Shown one piece after another: positions 7,499-15,815 of a stretch of 59,155 nucleotides of DNA. Source of the stretch: Sphingomonas sp. Leaf208 (GTDB taxonomy: Bacteria; Pseudomonadota; Alphaproteobacteria; Sphingomonadales; Sphingomonadaceae). Within the stretch, counting starts at the first letter, position 1; every line of letters starts with the position of its first letter. A program made the translations under genes and the position numbers. A model generated the notes under the pieces. It searched no databases. It worked only from the letters and a program-made list of their open reading frames with translations, and was not told the origin of the DNA. The stretch is from positions 1-59,155 of the forward strand of contig NZ_LMKH01000005.1 of assembly GCF_001421415.1 (NCBI RefSeq). Direction: 5' to 3'.

Positions 7499-8218
7499 TC
7501 AAATCCTGTCTTCCGCAAGCCAGTTACCCGGATGCCACGGCGAGGCCGGATCATCAAACTCCCACACGTTTTGCGCGAGGAGATTGGCGTAAGGAATAGG
7601 CCCCTCGCCAATTCCAGCGAGCCGGTGCAACTCCATGGCAGGCTCAGTCCGTGAAACCTCGATAGGGAATGACGCAACGCCATGAGTGAGCAGCCAATAG
7701 GTTCGTGTCACACCATCGTTAAAGTAGATACGCGATCCCCAGCCAAGGCCGTTTGCGCCGCCATCAGCCAGCGGGACCGGATTACGCCTGCCCTTCGCAA
7801 ATCCATCCGCCGCGTAGTGAAACTTGTAGTCGATCGGCATGTCTCGCTTGAGCGCGACGGTAGAGGATCGCCCAACCTGAGCTTCAAGGGAGGACGCGAC
7901 CCATTCCCTGTAAAAGCGGGCAGCATCGAGCATAACAACACACCGATCACCGCCGCCATCGAGATGGAGTTTCAAATAGCGATCGTTGTGGCCGGGTACG
8001 GGGATACGCCAGACAGCGACGTTATTGCGGACGTGGACTAGATCAGGGGGCGACGCCAATTCGGGTAATCCGTCGCGATTAAGTCGGGTGAGTTCCTGCC
8101 GCAGTTCGAGCCGGCGAAGCGCATCCCAAGCAAAAACCGGAATGCGTGTTGGCACCATCAGGCCGCGCCGATCGCATCGCCAGAAGGGCTTAACGGGCCA
8201 CATGGAGGGGGATGACAT
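7499..8218 (-). CDS. Putative plasmid fertility-inhibition (FiwA-like) protein
   Basis: About 239 residues if the ATG at 8218 is used; the frame is open further, to 8365, but that part is antisense-like and overlaps the previous gene, so I trimmed it. The conserved-looking core is DGVTRTYWLLTHGVASFPIEV followed by AMELHRLAGIG. This recalls the plasmid fertility-inhibition factor family that includes IncP FiwA, which blocks transfer of co-resident IncW plasmids, and RK2 carries fiwA near the end of its trb region. The match is from memory and only moderate. ATG codons at 8203 and 8158 are alternative starts. Overlaps the end of the SGNH gene slightly. Confidence 0.5.
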   Translation of the reverse strand: MSSPSMWPVKPFWRCDRRGLMVPTRIPVFAWDALRRLELRQELTRLNRDGLPELASPPDLVHVRNNVAVWRIPVPGHNDRYLKLHLDGGGDRCVVMLDAARFYREWVASSLEAQVGRSSTVALKRDMPIDYKFHYAADGFAKGRRNPVPLADGGANGLGWGSRIYFNDGVTRTYWLLTHGVASFPIEVSRTEPAMELHRLAGIGEGPIPYANLLAQNVWEFDDPASPWHPGNWLAEDRI

Positions 8219-8630
8219 AGCCGGCGCGGACGACCGAACGGGCGACCCACGAATAAGAGAGGCAATGGAAACCGTCTTTGCGAGCCTTCGCCCAAGCCAG
8301 ATCAATAACCCGATCGCCGTACCTTTGAGCGACTGACTGAATCGCCGCAGCCACTTCCCGATCATAAGGTAGTAGCCATACGACCCGAACCGATCGAACC
8401 CGGCCTCTTATGGCGTTTAGATCATCATCCAGGTCGAGATTCAGAGCGTCGTTCGCTCCTGCCGAAATGACTACGCCGCGATAGGCGATAGTAGGCGTTC
8501 GTTTCAGGATTGCCGATGTTTTGGCTCCCGCTTGAGCGATTACCGCGCAGCGTTCCCCGAAGGCTCGCCGCACGGCGTTAGCAGTTGCGACCGCATGACT
8601 GTCCCCAAGGATCAGGCACGCGATCATCAC
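8190..8630 (-). CDS. SGNH/GDSL-like hydrolase in the trb operon
   Basis: 146 residues. Near the N-terminus is ILGDSHAV, the G-D-S block carrying the nucleophile serine, and in the middle VISAGANDALN, matching the G-x-N-D block III. This identifies the SGNH hydrolase fold (esterases, acyl-hydrolases, some peptidoglycan O-acetyl esterases). A C-terminal D-x-x-H block is less clear (DGFHCLSY may supply it). It starts in an ATGA overlap with the upstream transglycosylase gene, so the two are co-translated. A role in preparing peptidoglycan for the transfer channel is plausible but is inference. There is no signal peptide, which argues for a cytoplasmic location. Confidence 0.65.
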   Translation of the reverse strand: MMIACLILGDSHAVATANAVRRAFGERCAVIAQAGAKTSAILKRTPTIAYRGVVISAGANDALNLDLDDDLNAIRGRVRSVRVVWLLPYDREVAAAIQSVAQRYGDRVIDLAWAKARKDGFHCLSYSWVARSVVRAGYVIPLHVAR

Positions 8631-9301
8631 TCGACCGATATAGAGCGCGGGACGTAAGCAGGAGGTTCAAACGCCACACGGATCGGCGATGAGGCGGGCG
8701 ACGCCCGCAACGGCTTCTCAGCGGCCCGCATGATGTTTCGAGTTGGCACCGAGGCTACGCGTACCGGCGAAGCATTTGGCATGGGCTTAGCAGCTTTCAC
8801 AGGTGCTTCCGTGACAGGTGCATTTTGCACGGCCGCGATCGTTCGCGAGTTTGCAACCGTCAGAGTGTCATAAGTATGGAAACGGGCCGAGATCCAATTT
8901 CCCCACTGGCGAGCGTTGACCATGATCGCGGCGCGATATGGTGTGTTGTGACGCGGGGTGCGCGAATGGTAATTCGCCACTCGCGTCCAGATATCCCCGG
9001 CGTCGTTCTTGATGTGGCCTCGCAGTCGCCACGCAGCCAGATCGTAAGAGTAACACCCGGCTTTCGCTACGTCGTTCGTGCCAATACCGTATCGCGCCAG
9101 CGTCCGAATATATGACGTGTTGAACTGCATTGCACCAACGTCATAAGTCGCGTTCGTGTTACGGACCCATTGGCCGGGCTTCCCGCCTTCCCGTTGCGCG
9201 ACGGCAAGAATGATGTTCGCGGGTACGCCGTATTTAGCCGCCGCGCCGATCGAGCAGACAACTCGTTCGTGAATTGCCGGAGGAATATCGGCGGGCATCA
9301 T
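8627..9301 (-). CDS. trbN: TrbN/VirB1-like lytic transglycosylase
   Basis: 224 residues. The transglycosylase fold is shown by ILAVAQREGGKPGQ (catalytic Glu in the Q-R-E-G segment), NATYDVGAMQFN (the G-x-M-Q-x-N motif) and WTRVANYHSRTP (the A-x-x-Y-x-x-x motif). Residues 150-224 form a Pro/Ala-rich tail. Such enzymes open the murein for assembly of the type IV secretion channel. No clear signal peptide is present, as in several TrbN/VirB1-like proteins with atypical N-termini. The start overlaps the end of trbL (ATGA). RK2 also places trbN after trbL (with trbM between, which is absent here). Confidence 0.85.
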   Translation of the reverse strand: MMPADIPPAIHERVVCSIGAAAKYGVPANIILAVAQREGGKPGQWVRNTNATYDVGAMQFNTSYIRTLARYGIGTNDVAKAGCYSYDLAAWRLRGHIKNDAGDIWTRVANYHSRTPRHNTPYRAAIMVNARQWGNWISARFHTYDTLTVANSRTIAAVQNAPVTEAPVKAAKPMPNASPVRVASVPTRNIMRAAEKPLRASPASSPIRVAFEPPAYVPRSISVE

Positions 9302-11304
9302 TGGCCTTCGCCCCGGCGTGAGAATGCCTCGACTTCGCCACTGGTATCGACCTTTGTTGATGGGTTTCCGCCGCGGGGACTCCCCGAGATTGTATCACCG
9401 CCGAAGCCACCGGCATCCGCTCCAAGAGCCTCGGATGGCCCGCCGTCGCCATCGAGAGCGCCGCCGTCAGACCCACCACCGCCGAACGATGCAGGCTTCT
9501 GCGCTTGGGAGGCGCTATCCGCGCCCTTTGCGGGCGTTAGAGGTTCCGGTGTTCTTCCGGCCGCTTCGTCCGCCTTACGCGCCGCTGCTGCCGTTGCATC
9601 CCGTCGGTTCTGTTGAGCCGTACCTGGTTTTGCAATTTCCGCTGCAATCTGTCCCGCAAAGCTATTACTCGCGCGCGCCTTAGCTGCATCTTTCATGCCG
9701 CCAGCTTTTGCGGCGACTGTGCGGCCGAAGGCACTTCCAAGATTGTTTGCCATGTCTGCGGCGAACAGGCCGGCAGTGGCCGCGGCGCTACGTCCCCCGG
9801 CCCCGCTGCCACTACCGCCGCTACCGCCGCCGCCGCCGGCTTCCTCACCTTGCCCGGCCGAGGCTTGAGCCACCGAACCGGCTTCCGCTGTCGCAGCAAC
9901 GACTTCTTCGGCCGACCCGGCCGCCGCCCCATCAGGTTCGCCAACCGCGCCGGCAACGCCGCCTCCGGGCGATCCCGCCGGAGATCCAGCGCCCGAGGTT
10001 GCGCCGCCGCCACCACTCGCGCTCTCTGTGCCGCTATCCGCGCCGCTGTTGTCGTTCGCACCGCCACCGCCACCGCCACCGCCACCGCCGCCACCGCCTC
10101 CGCCACCGCTGCCACCGCTGCCGCCACCGGGATTACCCATTGGACCAGCCAACGACGAGCCGCCGCCACCGCCGCTGCCGCGAGAGCCACCGTCGGGGCC
10201 AAGCGACCCGCCCGAGCTACCGCCGCTCCCGCCAGAGGAGGAGCCGCCACCAGAGAAGGCACCACTACCGCTTGCCATGTTTGCCTGAGCGGCTTTGAAT
10301 GCGTTCTGAAGCGCACTCGCGCCACCAGCGGCATTAGCCGCGCCGGCCGCCATAGCAGCGCCCCCGGTCGCCGCCGCAGCAGCAGCCATGCCGCCGGCGG
10401 TCACGGCTGCACCAGCACCGAACGAACCTACATTTGCCGCACCACCGACACTAGCGCCCGTGATGATGCCGGCGACGAGGCCAGGGATTTTATTAACGAG
10501 TGCCAAAAGAATGACTGAGCATACCATCAACGCACCAAGTTCTTTTATCGATGGGTCGCCTTGCGTCATGCTGTTGTAAAATTGATCTATAAAGCTCTTG
10601 CCGATACCAACTAGCAAAACCATCGCCATCAACGATGCACCTACGCCCAGCACAGTCTTAAAGTAATTGATCGCCATGTCGGAAGTCCACCGTGCACCAC
10701 CGAAACCTAAGAAAAAGATGCCCCCAAACGCAAGTATCCATGCCGAGATAATTAAGAGAAGCATGTTTACCGCGACAAGGGCCAGAACTACTAAGACTAC
10801 AGCAGCCATTAGAATGCCTACCGCTGAGTCGACGGGTTCTAGAATTGTTGTGTGATCGACAACCGATGACAGAACCTGAAAGCCGATATCGACGATGCTA
10901 CCGGGCGTAACGTTCCCCATAGAGGAGGCATTTTGGCCCAGTTGCTGTAGTGACTTTATTATGGCGTCCGCGATCGTAGCCCCATTACGAAGCAGGAAAA
11001 GATAGAAGCCCGTGAAGATGATAAACCGGATGAACTCGGAGAAAAACTCTCCCAGATCCGCCTTCTTCAACGCCAACAATCCCATCGTCCAAACGAGGCT
11101 AATTGTCGCAAGCCCCATAAACAGGAATGTTGCCGCGTTGGTCATCGCGCCCGCCCACGACCGCGCCACTGCGGCAAAGCGGCCCTCGATATCATCGAAC
11201 ATGCCCCCGCCCGTTGTTTGAGCGAAGGCCGGTGATGCGATCGACAGACCGGCGATTATGGCGATGCCCGCGAATGCGAGCTTGGCGCGTGAATTGACCA
11301 TCAT
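9298..11304 (-). CDS. trbL: TrbL/VirB6-family inner-membrane channel protein
   Basis: 668 residues from the ATG at 11304 (GAGAGGG upstream). There is a signal peptide (ASPAFAQTT), then about six hydrophobic segments between residues 60 and 290, matching the polytopic TrbL/VirB6 protein of the inner-membrane complex. The rest, about 370 residues, is a Gly/Ser/Ala-rich low-complexity tail including an unbroken run of about 14 glycines (plus-strand 10060-10100). RK2 TrbL (about 530 residues, recalled) also has a disordered C-terminus, but this one is much longer. The proline-rich frame on the opposite strand is a by-product of the glycine run. Sits between trbK and trbN. Confidence 0.9.
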   Translation of the reverse strand: MMVNSRAKLAFAGIAIIAGLSIASPAFAQTTGGGMFDDIEGRFAAVARSWAGAMTNAATFLFMGLATISLVWTMGLLALKKADLGEFFSEFIRFIIFTGFYLFLLRNGATIADAIIKSLQQLGQNASSMGNVTPGSIVDIGFQVLSSVVDHTTILEPVDSAVGILMAAVVLVVLALVAVNMLLLIISAWILAFGGIFFLGFGGARWTSDMAINYFKTVLGVGASLMAMVLLVGIGKSFIDQFYNSMTQGDPSIKELGALMVCSVILLALVNKIPGLVAGIITGASVGGAANVGSFGAGAAVTAGGMAAAAAATGGAAMAAGAANAAGGASALQNAFKAAQANMASGSGAFSGGGSSSGGSGGSSGGSLGPDGGSRGSGGGGGSSLAGPMGNPGGGSGGSGGGGGGGGGGGGGGGGANDNSGADSGTESASGGGGATSGAGSPAGSPGGGVAGAVGEPDGAAAGSAEEVVAATAEAGSVAQASAGQGEEAGGGGGSGGSGSGAGGRSAAATAGLFAADMANNLGSAFGRTVAAKAGGMKDAAKARASNSFAGQIAAEIAKPGTAQQNRRDATAAAARKADEAAGRTPEPLTPAKGADSASQAQKPASFGGGGSDGGALDGDGGPSEALGADAGGFGGDTISGSPRGGNPSTKVDTSGEVEAFSRRGEGQ

Positions 11305-11333
11305 CAAACCCTCTCTAGTCAGCCGTTTGTCGC

Positions 11334-11540
11334 TCAGTCTGGCGACCTGTATCCGTACTTTCCGGGCTCAGACTTCTTGTAGCTGCCCCGCTTTTTATCG
11401 AGGTTCGGCGCTACCGTTGTGACAGGAGCGGGAGTTGCTACCTGCTTGGGTTGTTCCGGCCTGTTACTCATAACGGCAATAAGGATGCCGAGCAGGATGA
11501 CGACCGCCGCCACCAAAAGTCCGATCATTTTCGTGCTCAT
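11334..11540 (-). CDS. trbK: TrbK-position small membrane protein
   Basis: 68 residues from the ATG at 11540, which has an excellent AGGAGG ribosome binding site. One transmembrane helix (IGLLVAAVVILLGILIAVM) is followed by a Pro/Val linker and a basic C-terminus ending GKYGYRSPD. RK2 trbK, at the same place between trbJ and trbL, encodes the lipoprotein for entry exclusion. This protein has no cysteine lipobox, so the exclusion role is uncertain and the name rests on position. Its last 18 residues resemble those of TrbJ: both fit G-x-Y-x-K-S-x-x-G-x-Y-G-Y, then basic, Ser/Thr, Pro. Confidence 0.65.
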   Translation of the reverse strand: MSTKMIGLLVAAVVILLGILIAVMSNRPEQPKQVATPAPVTTVAPNLDKKRGSYKKSEPGKYGYRSPD

Positions 11541-11564
11541 AGTGATCCTCCTTAACAACCGCGA

Positions 11565-12347
11565 TTATTGCGGTGTCTTGTAGCCATAGGTGCCGCTGGC
11601 AGACTTTGCGTATGTCCCAGAGCGGAATTTCTCAGACGCAGCCGCACGCATTGCCTTTTCGTCGTTCGCTGCCTGCTGGACAGCCAGCGTTGCGGCCTGC
11701 TGCGACATTAACTGCTGACGGATTGCGAGCAGTTGATTGTTCTGGTTCGCCGCAAACTGATTAGCGTAACCGAGCGCCTGCATCTGTCCTTCAGCGCCTT
11801 GCGCGTTCCGCTGCATCTGTTCGAGCCGTGCGCTGTCTTGTTTGATCTTGGTTTGCTGCTGGCTGATTCCACGTAGCACTTCATCATTTGACGACATTGC
11901 AAGTTGCTCCTTGGCGCGCTGCTGTGCTTTGACCGCCGCAAGTTGTTCTGAGGTGCAACCGGACGTTTTGAAGCACGGCGAGCTACGGTAATAGTTCGGG
12001 TCTTGGAACTGCTGTAAATAGGCGTCGATGCCACCGGTCTGGCGCGTCAGCGACGAAAGCGAGTCTGCCGAATTTTGTAGACCGTCGATCGTGGATTGCG
12101 CTTCGCTCCACACGGAAGCGGCAGGAGCCAGCGTGTTTTTCAGCATGTTTTGATATTGCTGTAACTGTGTTTGGTATTGCTGAATCTGCTTCTGCACCTG
12201 TGCGACAGATTGAACCGCCGTGATGGTGTTCTGCTTTACGCTCGCCACATCGACCACGGCGAACTGTGCCAAGGCCGGCGTTGAAGCCGCCGCCGAAGCG
12301 ACAACAAGCATGACGCCGATTTCAGCGGCTAAAATTACCTTTCGCAT
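11565..12347 (-). CDS. trbJ: TrbJ/VirB5-family pilus-associated protein
   Basis: 260 residues with a signal peptide (cleavage near ALAQF) and a long Gln-rich coiled-coil-like region (VQKQIQQYQTQLQQYQNML, then repeated Gln pairs), as in VirB5/TrbJ minor pilins. Two cysteines (SPCFKTSGC) lie in the middle. The length is close to RK2 TrbJ. The C-terminus ends SGTYGYKTPQ, echoing the end of the next gene product. A ribosome binding site AGGAGGAAG precedes the ATG at 12347. A near-match to the KorB operator lies in codons just after the start. Confidence 0.88.
   Translation of the reverse strand: MRKVILAAEIGVMLVVASAAASTPALAQFAVVDVASVKQNTITAVQSVAQVQKQIQQYQTQLQQYQNMLKNTLAPAASVWSEAQSTIDGLQNSADSLSSLTRQTGGIDAYLQQFQDPNYYRSSPCFKTSGCTSEQLAAVKAQQRAKEQLAMSSNDEVLRGISQQQTKIKQDSARLEQMQRNAQGAEGQMQALGYANQFAANQNNQLLAIRQQLMSQQAATLAVQQAANDEKAMRAAASEKFRSGTYAKSASGTYGYKTPQ
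12321..12333. promoter_or_regulatory. Degenerate KorB operator inside trbJ
   Basis: TTCAGCGGCTAAA, one mismatch from TTTAGCSGCTAAA, lies within the signal-peptide codons of trbJ, close to the trbI-trbJ junction. The mismatch is in the left half-site. It may be a relic of an operator or chance. Confidence 0.35.
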
Positions 12348-12365
12348 TGGACTTCCTCCTTGGGT

Positions 12366-13790
12366 TTAATAGTCGAAAGCACGGTATGGCTTAGAGAACG
12401 CTAGGTCTTTTGTGACCACGACGTTGAACCGGAAGCCGGGCCGGATCATCAACGTAGGCGAGATATTCAGGTTCTTCTGGATCATCATGGCGGTCGCCTG
12501 TCCAAGCTGTTGCCCGAGGGCTTCGCTGAGAGCAGACCCGGCGCTTTGGCGCTGGTTGCCGTTGTTGCTAAAGTTCGATTGCGGCTGACTAAGTGTTGCG
12601 CCAGCCGTCACCGCAGACATGAACAAGGCCGATCCAAAGATACGGAAATAGTGGTTGTTCACCTTGTCCTTGAAGCCACCATATCCGGCGTTGTCGGAGC
12701 CAGGCATTGCGCCGATATCCATGGCCTTCCCATCAGGAAATACGATGCGCTGCCACGCTACAAGGACACGAGACTGACCATATTGAACGTCCGCCGAGTA
12801 GGAGCCCACCAGCCGAGCGCCTTGCGGAATCAGGAGGTATTTGCCGGTCGCGCTATCGAAAACGTTTTGCGAAACTTGCGCGACAATCTGACCGGGCAAT
12901 TCGGAGTTAATGCCCGAGATCAGCGTACCCGGAATAACGAACCCGGCGGTTAGCTGATACCGCGTGCGCGGCCCGGCAGGCTGGGAATCAAGCTGCCAAC
13001 GATCGCCACCCTGTCGGTTGCCGAACTGACCCAAATCCCGGCCCGGTTGCTGTTGCCCTGTGGCGTTCATACCGCCGCCATTGGTGGCCATCTGACCTTG
13101 CAGGGATGCAAGCTGTTGAAGGTCCGAGGCCGCCGGCCCGTTACCTTCTGCCGCTGCTGCTGCGATCTGCTGCCGTAGAGCATCCAGCCTTTGTGCTGTC
13201 GTTCCATTGGCATCACCGGAGGCCGGCGAGCCAGCGCTTCGCGCCGCTGCCATCTTGATGTTCGTTGGAGCGCGAACAGCGTCCGTGAACATTTGGTCTT
13301 TTGCCGCACGCATCGCCGCAAGCCGCTGTCGGCGTGATTGGACCTCTGGCGAGATTTGGGGGGCAGAACCGTTACCCGCCGACCCGCCGGGGGGAACCGG
13401 GGGCAGGTCCGGGTTTACCGGCGCGATCGGCACACCATTTTCATCGAGCGCCACCGGGCCGGGAACCATAGTCGGGTTTCCGGGAATCGTTGGCGGCAGC
13501 GGCGCACCTGTTGCAGCGACTTCGCCGCCCTCGGTGGTGCCCGCGACTTGGCGGGCCATGTCCATCGAGGTTGTACCCTCTTTGGGTTTTTGCAGTTCAT
13601 CAGTCGTCACGCGCTGTTCGCTACTGCGCTCCATGACGACCATGAGGACCACAATCAGGAAGACCACGACGAGGCCCCCGATGATGTAGATCGGCCAGTT
13701 GTTGACGCGACGGACACCTGTAATCAGGCCCCCTCTTGGCGAGGCTCCACCCGGCGAGGCGTCGGGCGACATTGGATCAGCGGTAGCCAT
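12366..13790 (-). CDS. trbI: TrbI/VirB10-family channel scaffold
   Basis: 474 residues. A cytoplasmic N-terminus is followed by a single transmembrane helix (IYIIGGLVVVFLIVVLMVV, residues 33-51), a long Pro/Gln/Ala periplasmic linker, and a C-terminal beta domain beginning near YQLTAGFVIPGTL. The hallmarks of VirB10 are visible: NSELPGQIVAQVSQNVFDS and LLIPQGARLVGSY. It spans both membranes and transduces energy from the ATPases to the outer-membrane pore. The size matches RK2 TrbI. It is followed by trbJ 18 nt downstream. Confidence 0.95.
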   Translation of the reverse strand: MATADPMSPDASPGGASPRGGLITGVRRVNNWPIYIIGGLVVVFLIVVLMVVMERSSEQRVTTDELQKPKEGTTSMDMARQVAGTTEGGEVAATGAPLPPTIPGNPTMVPGPVALDENGVPIAPVNPDLPPVPPGGSAGNGSAPQISPEVQSRRQRLAAMRAAKDQMFTDAVRAPTNIKMAAARSAGSPASGDANGTTAQRLDALRQQIAAAAAEGNGPAASDLQQLASLQGQMATNGGGMNATGQQQPGRDLGQFGNRQGGDRWQLDSQPAGPRTRYQLTAGFVIPGTLISGINSELPGQIVAQVSQNVFDSATGKYLLIPQGARLVGSYSADVQYGQSRVLVAWQRIVFPDGKAMDIGAMPGSDNAGYGGFKDKVNNHYFRIFGSALFMSAVTAGATLSQPQSNFSNNGNQRQSAGSALSEALGQQLGQATAMMIQKNLNISPTLMIRPGFRFNVVVTKDLAFSKPYRAFDY

Positions 13791-13813
13791 CTAAATATAC
13801 TCCAATCCGCCCG

Positions 13814-14866
13814 TCAGGCTTTAACGACGATGCAGGCCGTAGCCTTGAGGCCGCCACACACCGCCCGCGCGAAAGCGACCGTCCGGTAAGGGCCAGCTTG
13901 TACGAAGGTTACGCCCTTCGTTGAGCGCGGAAATCGGGGGGACAAGGCGGCCAGCGACGGGCGCGTTGTCGTGAGCGTTCGCCAATATTGCCGGGCAACC
14001 CGATCGGTGCGAAACGCGGCAAACTGGACGCGCCAGCCAGCCGCAGCGGATGCGCGACGCGCCTTGGCGCGGGCCAGCTCGCCTTGCATCTTCTCGACCT
14101 TGGCCGACATATCGCGAACGATAGTATCGGCCGCCTGATACTCAGCCACTTTTGCCGTCATGTCGCGCACGCGGGCATCTGCATCTGCAATCTCAGCAGC
14201 TCGCGCGTCCACAGCATGTTGCGCCGCATAGGCCGGCGCAGCGGGTGGCACAGGCACAGACACAACCGTTGCCGGCATCGCATAGCTTGGTTCTCGTATA
14301 GCCGCCGTAGCGGGTACTAGCGCCGCTTGCGGGGCAACCCCGGCGTCAACGGCTGCAAGCTCAGCTTGCATCTGTTGCACGTCGGGCGGCAGATCAGGCC
14401 GGGTGGCACGCTCGACTAGCTCAGCCGAAGCACCGGAGAGGTTTAGCGTCCAGCCGGCCGAAGGAGCCGCGCCGGCCTCCCCGACCGTATAAGCACGCGT
14501 CAAAGACTGTCCGGCGACCGTAAGCATCACGCGGTAAATGCCGGGTGCCGGTTGATCCACGACGTAACGAAGCGGTAGCGCCGTCATGTCGGCGCCGCGC
14601 TTTCCGGTTGCCTCAACCACGGCATAGCCACGCCTACGCAGCCCATCGGCAAGAGCCAATCCGAATCCGTCATTGCTGGCGGCCGGGTCGATCGCGACGC
14701 GCGAGATCGCCGGGGGATAGAGCTTCACCAACTCGGCAAGCGAGTCCGTTGCCATGGCTTGCGCGTCCGACGGTGCGGCGACAGCGGCGTAACTACCATT
14801 ATGCCCTGTATTCCACGCGCAGCCACCGAGCAGCAGCGCGACGGCTGCGATAGGAGCCGAGCGCAT
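13814..14866 (-). CDS. trbH: TrbH-like lipoprotein with C-terminal SPOR-like domain
   Basis: 350 residues, about twice the length of RK2 TrbH (160, recalled). The lipobox LLGGC gives a lipidated Cys near residue 16. Residues 40-150 are the TrbH-like part. A Pro/Ala linker and a coiled coil (ARVRDMTAKVAEYQAADTIV and a second copy starting VRDMSAKVEKM) follow. The last 80 residues start GWRVQFAAFRT and end TFVQAGPYRTVAFARAVC before a final strand; this is the pattern of a SPOR domain, which binds denuded septal peptidoglycan. The fusion suggests the lipoprotein anchors the channel to the wall. Placed between trbG and trbI as in RK2. Confidence 0.8.
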   Translation of the reverse strand: MRSAPIAAVALLLGGCAWNTGHNGSYAAVAAPSDAQAMATDSLAELVKLYPPAISRVAIDPAASNDGFGLALADGLRRRGYAVVEATGKRGADMTALPLRYVVDQPAPGIYRVMLTVAGQSLTRAYTVGEAGAAPSAGWTLNLSGASAELVERATRPDLPPDVQQMQAELAAVDAGVAPQAALVPATAAIREPSYAMPATVVSVPVPPAAPAYAAQHAVDARAAEIADADARVRDMTAKVAEYQAADTIVRDMSAKVEKMQGELARAKARRASAAAGWRVQFAAFRTDRVARQYWRTLTTTRPSLAALSPRFPRSTKGVTFVQAGPYRTVAFARAVCGGLKATACIVVKA

Positions 14867-14868
14867 GA

Positions 14869-15798
14869 CTATTGCTCCCTAACGATGGTGACACGATCCT
14901 GCCGTTTGCCGACGCCTGCGATCATCACGGCTTCGTCAAAGATTTGATCGACAATGTAGCGGTCCCCTTGGAGCCGGTAATTGACGATCGACGTATCTTC
15001 AGCCTTCTTGATGCTTCCGCCAGCGCGGACCACGAGGAGCGAAGGAGCTTCGGTCTGTTCCATGGCGCGGGGCATTTCGATGATCGTCTTTACGCCGTCA
15101 TTGAAAACACGAACCGGCTTCCACCTGGCTCTACCCTTCACAGTGTAGTTGAAGCTCAGATTGGATAGGTATTCCGCCGCAGGACGACCAGCAGCGCCCG
15201 CGTAAGCGGCAGTAGCGCCACCGGGCACAGCGATTGTGCGTTCGTTCCGCACTACCTCGTTATGCGCCTTGAGGGCCGCCCATTTGGCGTTCACGTCGTC
15301 AGGATATTGAAACGCCACGCGAGCCATGAACTCGTAGCGAGTTGACGACAATTTGATGTGATAGGTGCGGCGATCCGTCGTTACCACCAGCGACGTCGAA
15401 AGGCCCACGTCCATCGGTTTGATGATGAGGTGTTGCGTCTCGTTCGGGCCGGAGTTCGATACGGCCGGTTCGATCAGCCATCGGGCACTATCACCGACAT
15501 TGATCGAATTGACCTGTTCGCCAGCCTGTAGCTGCACATCACAGATTTGAAGCACGGCACAGACGATCGATGGTTCGGTTGCGCCAAATAGGAAGACTAC
15601 CGACCCTTCCGCGCCCGCGACCGGACGTATCCCCGTGGCGCTTCGTTCCTGCCAATCTTGCGAGATCCGAAGCGCATCCCGCTCCGCTGGCGTCAGGGGC
15701 GTGTCCCGAGTGCTAAAGACCGTTGGAGCGCCCTCTTGAGCCGCTGCAATCGCAGGGATCGAGCAGAGCAGAGCGGCGAGAATGATGATCCGTTTCAT
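14869..15798 (-). CDS. trbG: TrbG/VirB9-family outer-membrane complex protein
   Basis: 309 residues from the ATG at 15798, chosen because MKRIIILAALLCSIPAIAAAQ is a clean signal peptide, whereas the upstream in-frame residues are not. The body shows the VirB9 pattern: an N-terminal region with FLFGATEPSIVCAVLQICDVQLQ, then a beta-rich C-terminal domain with YNLQFNY-type replaced by LSNLSFNYTVKG and WKPVRVFNDGVKTIIEMP, ending in VIVREQ-like strands. It forms the outer-membrane core ring with TrbI and TrbH. Gap to trbH is 2 nt. Confidence 0.93.
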   Translation of the reverse strand: MKRIIILAALLCSIPAIAAAQEGAPTVFSTRDTPLTPAERDALRISQDWQERSATGIRPVAGAEGSVVFLFGATEPSIVCAVLQICDVQLQAGEQVNSINVGDSARWLIEPAVSNSGPNETQHLIIKPMDVGLSTSLVVTTDRRTYHIKLSSTRYEFMARVAFQYPDDVNAKWAALKAHNEVVRNERTIAVPGGATAAYAGAAGRPAAEYLSNLSFNYTVKGRARWKPVRVFNDGVKTIIEMPRAMEQTEAPSLLVVRAGGSIKKAEDTSIVNYRLQGDRYIVDQIFDEAVMIAGVGKRQDRVTIVREQ

Positions 15799-15815
15799 GG
15801 TGCTTATCCCTCCCT

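Noticed and set aside
10028..10518. Proline-rich and Ala-rich plus-strand frames opposite trbL
   Set aside because: They are the antisense of the glycine-rich TrbL tail; no ribosome binding site and no domain.
14448..14458. GTTTAGC sequences as KorA operators (also near 29786)
   Set aside because: RK2 KorA needs GTTTAGCTAAAC; these sites lack the second half.
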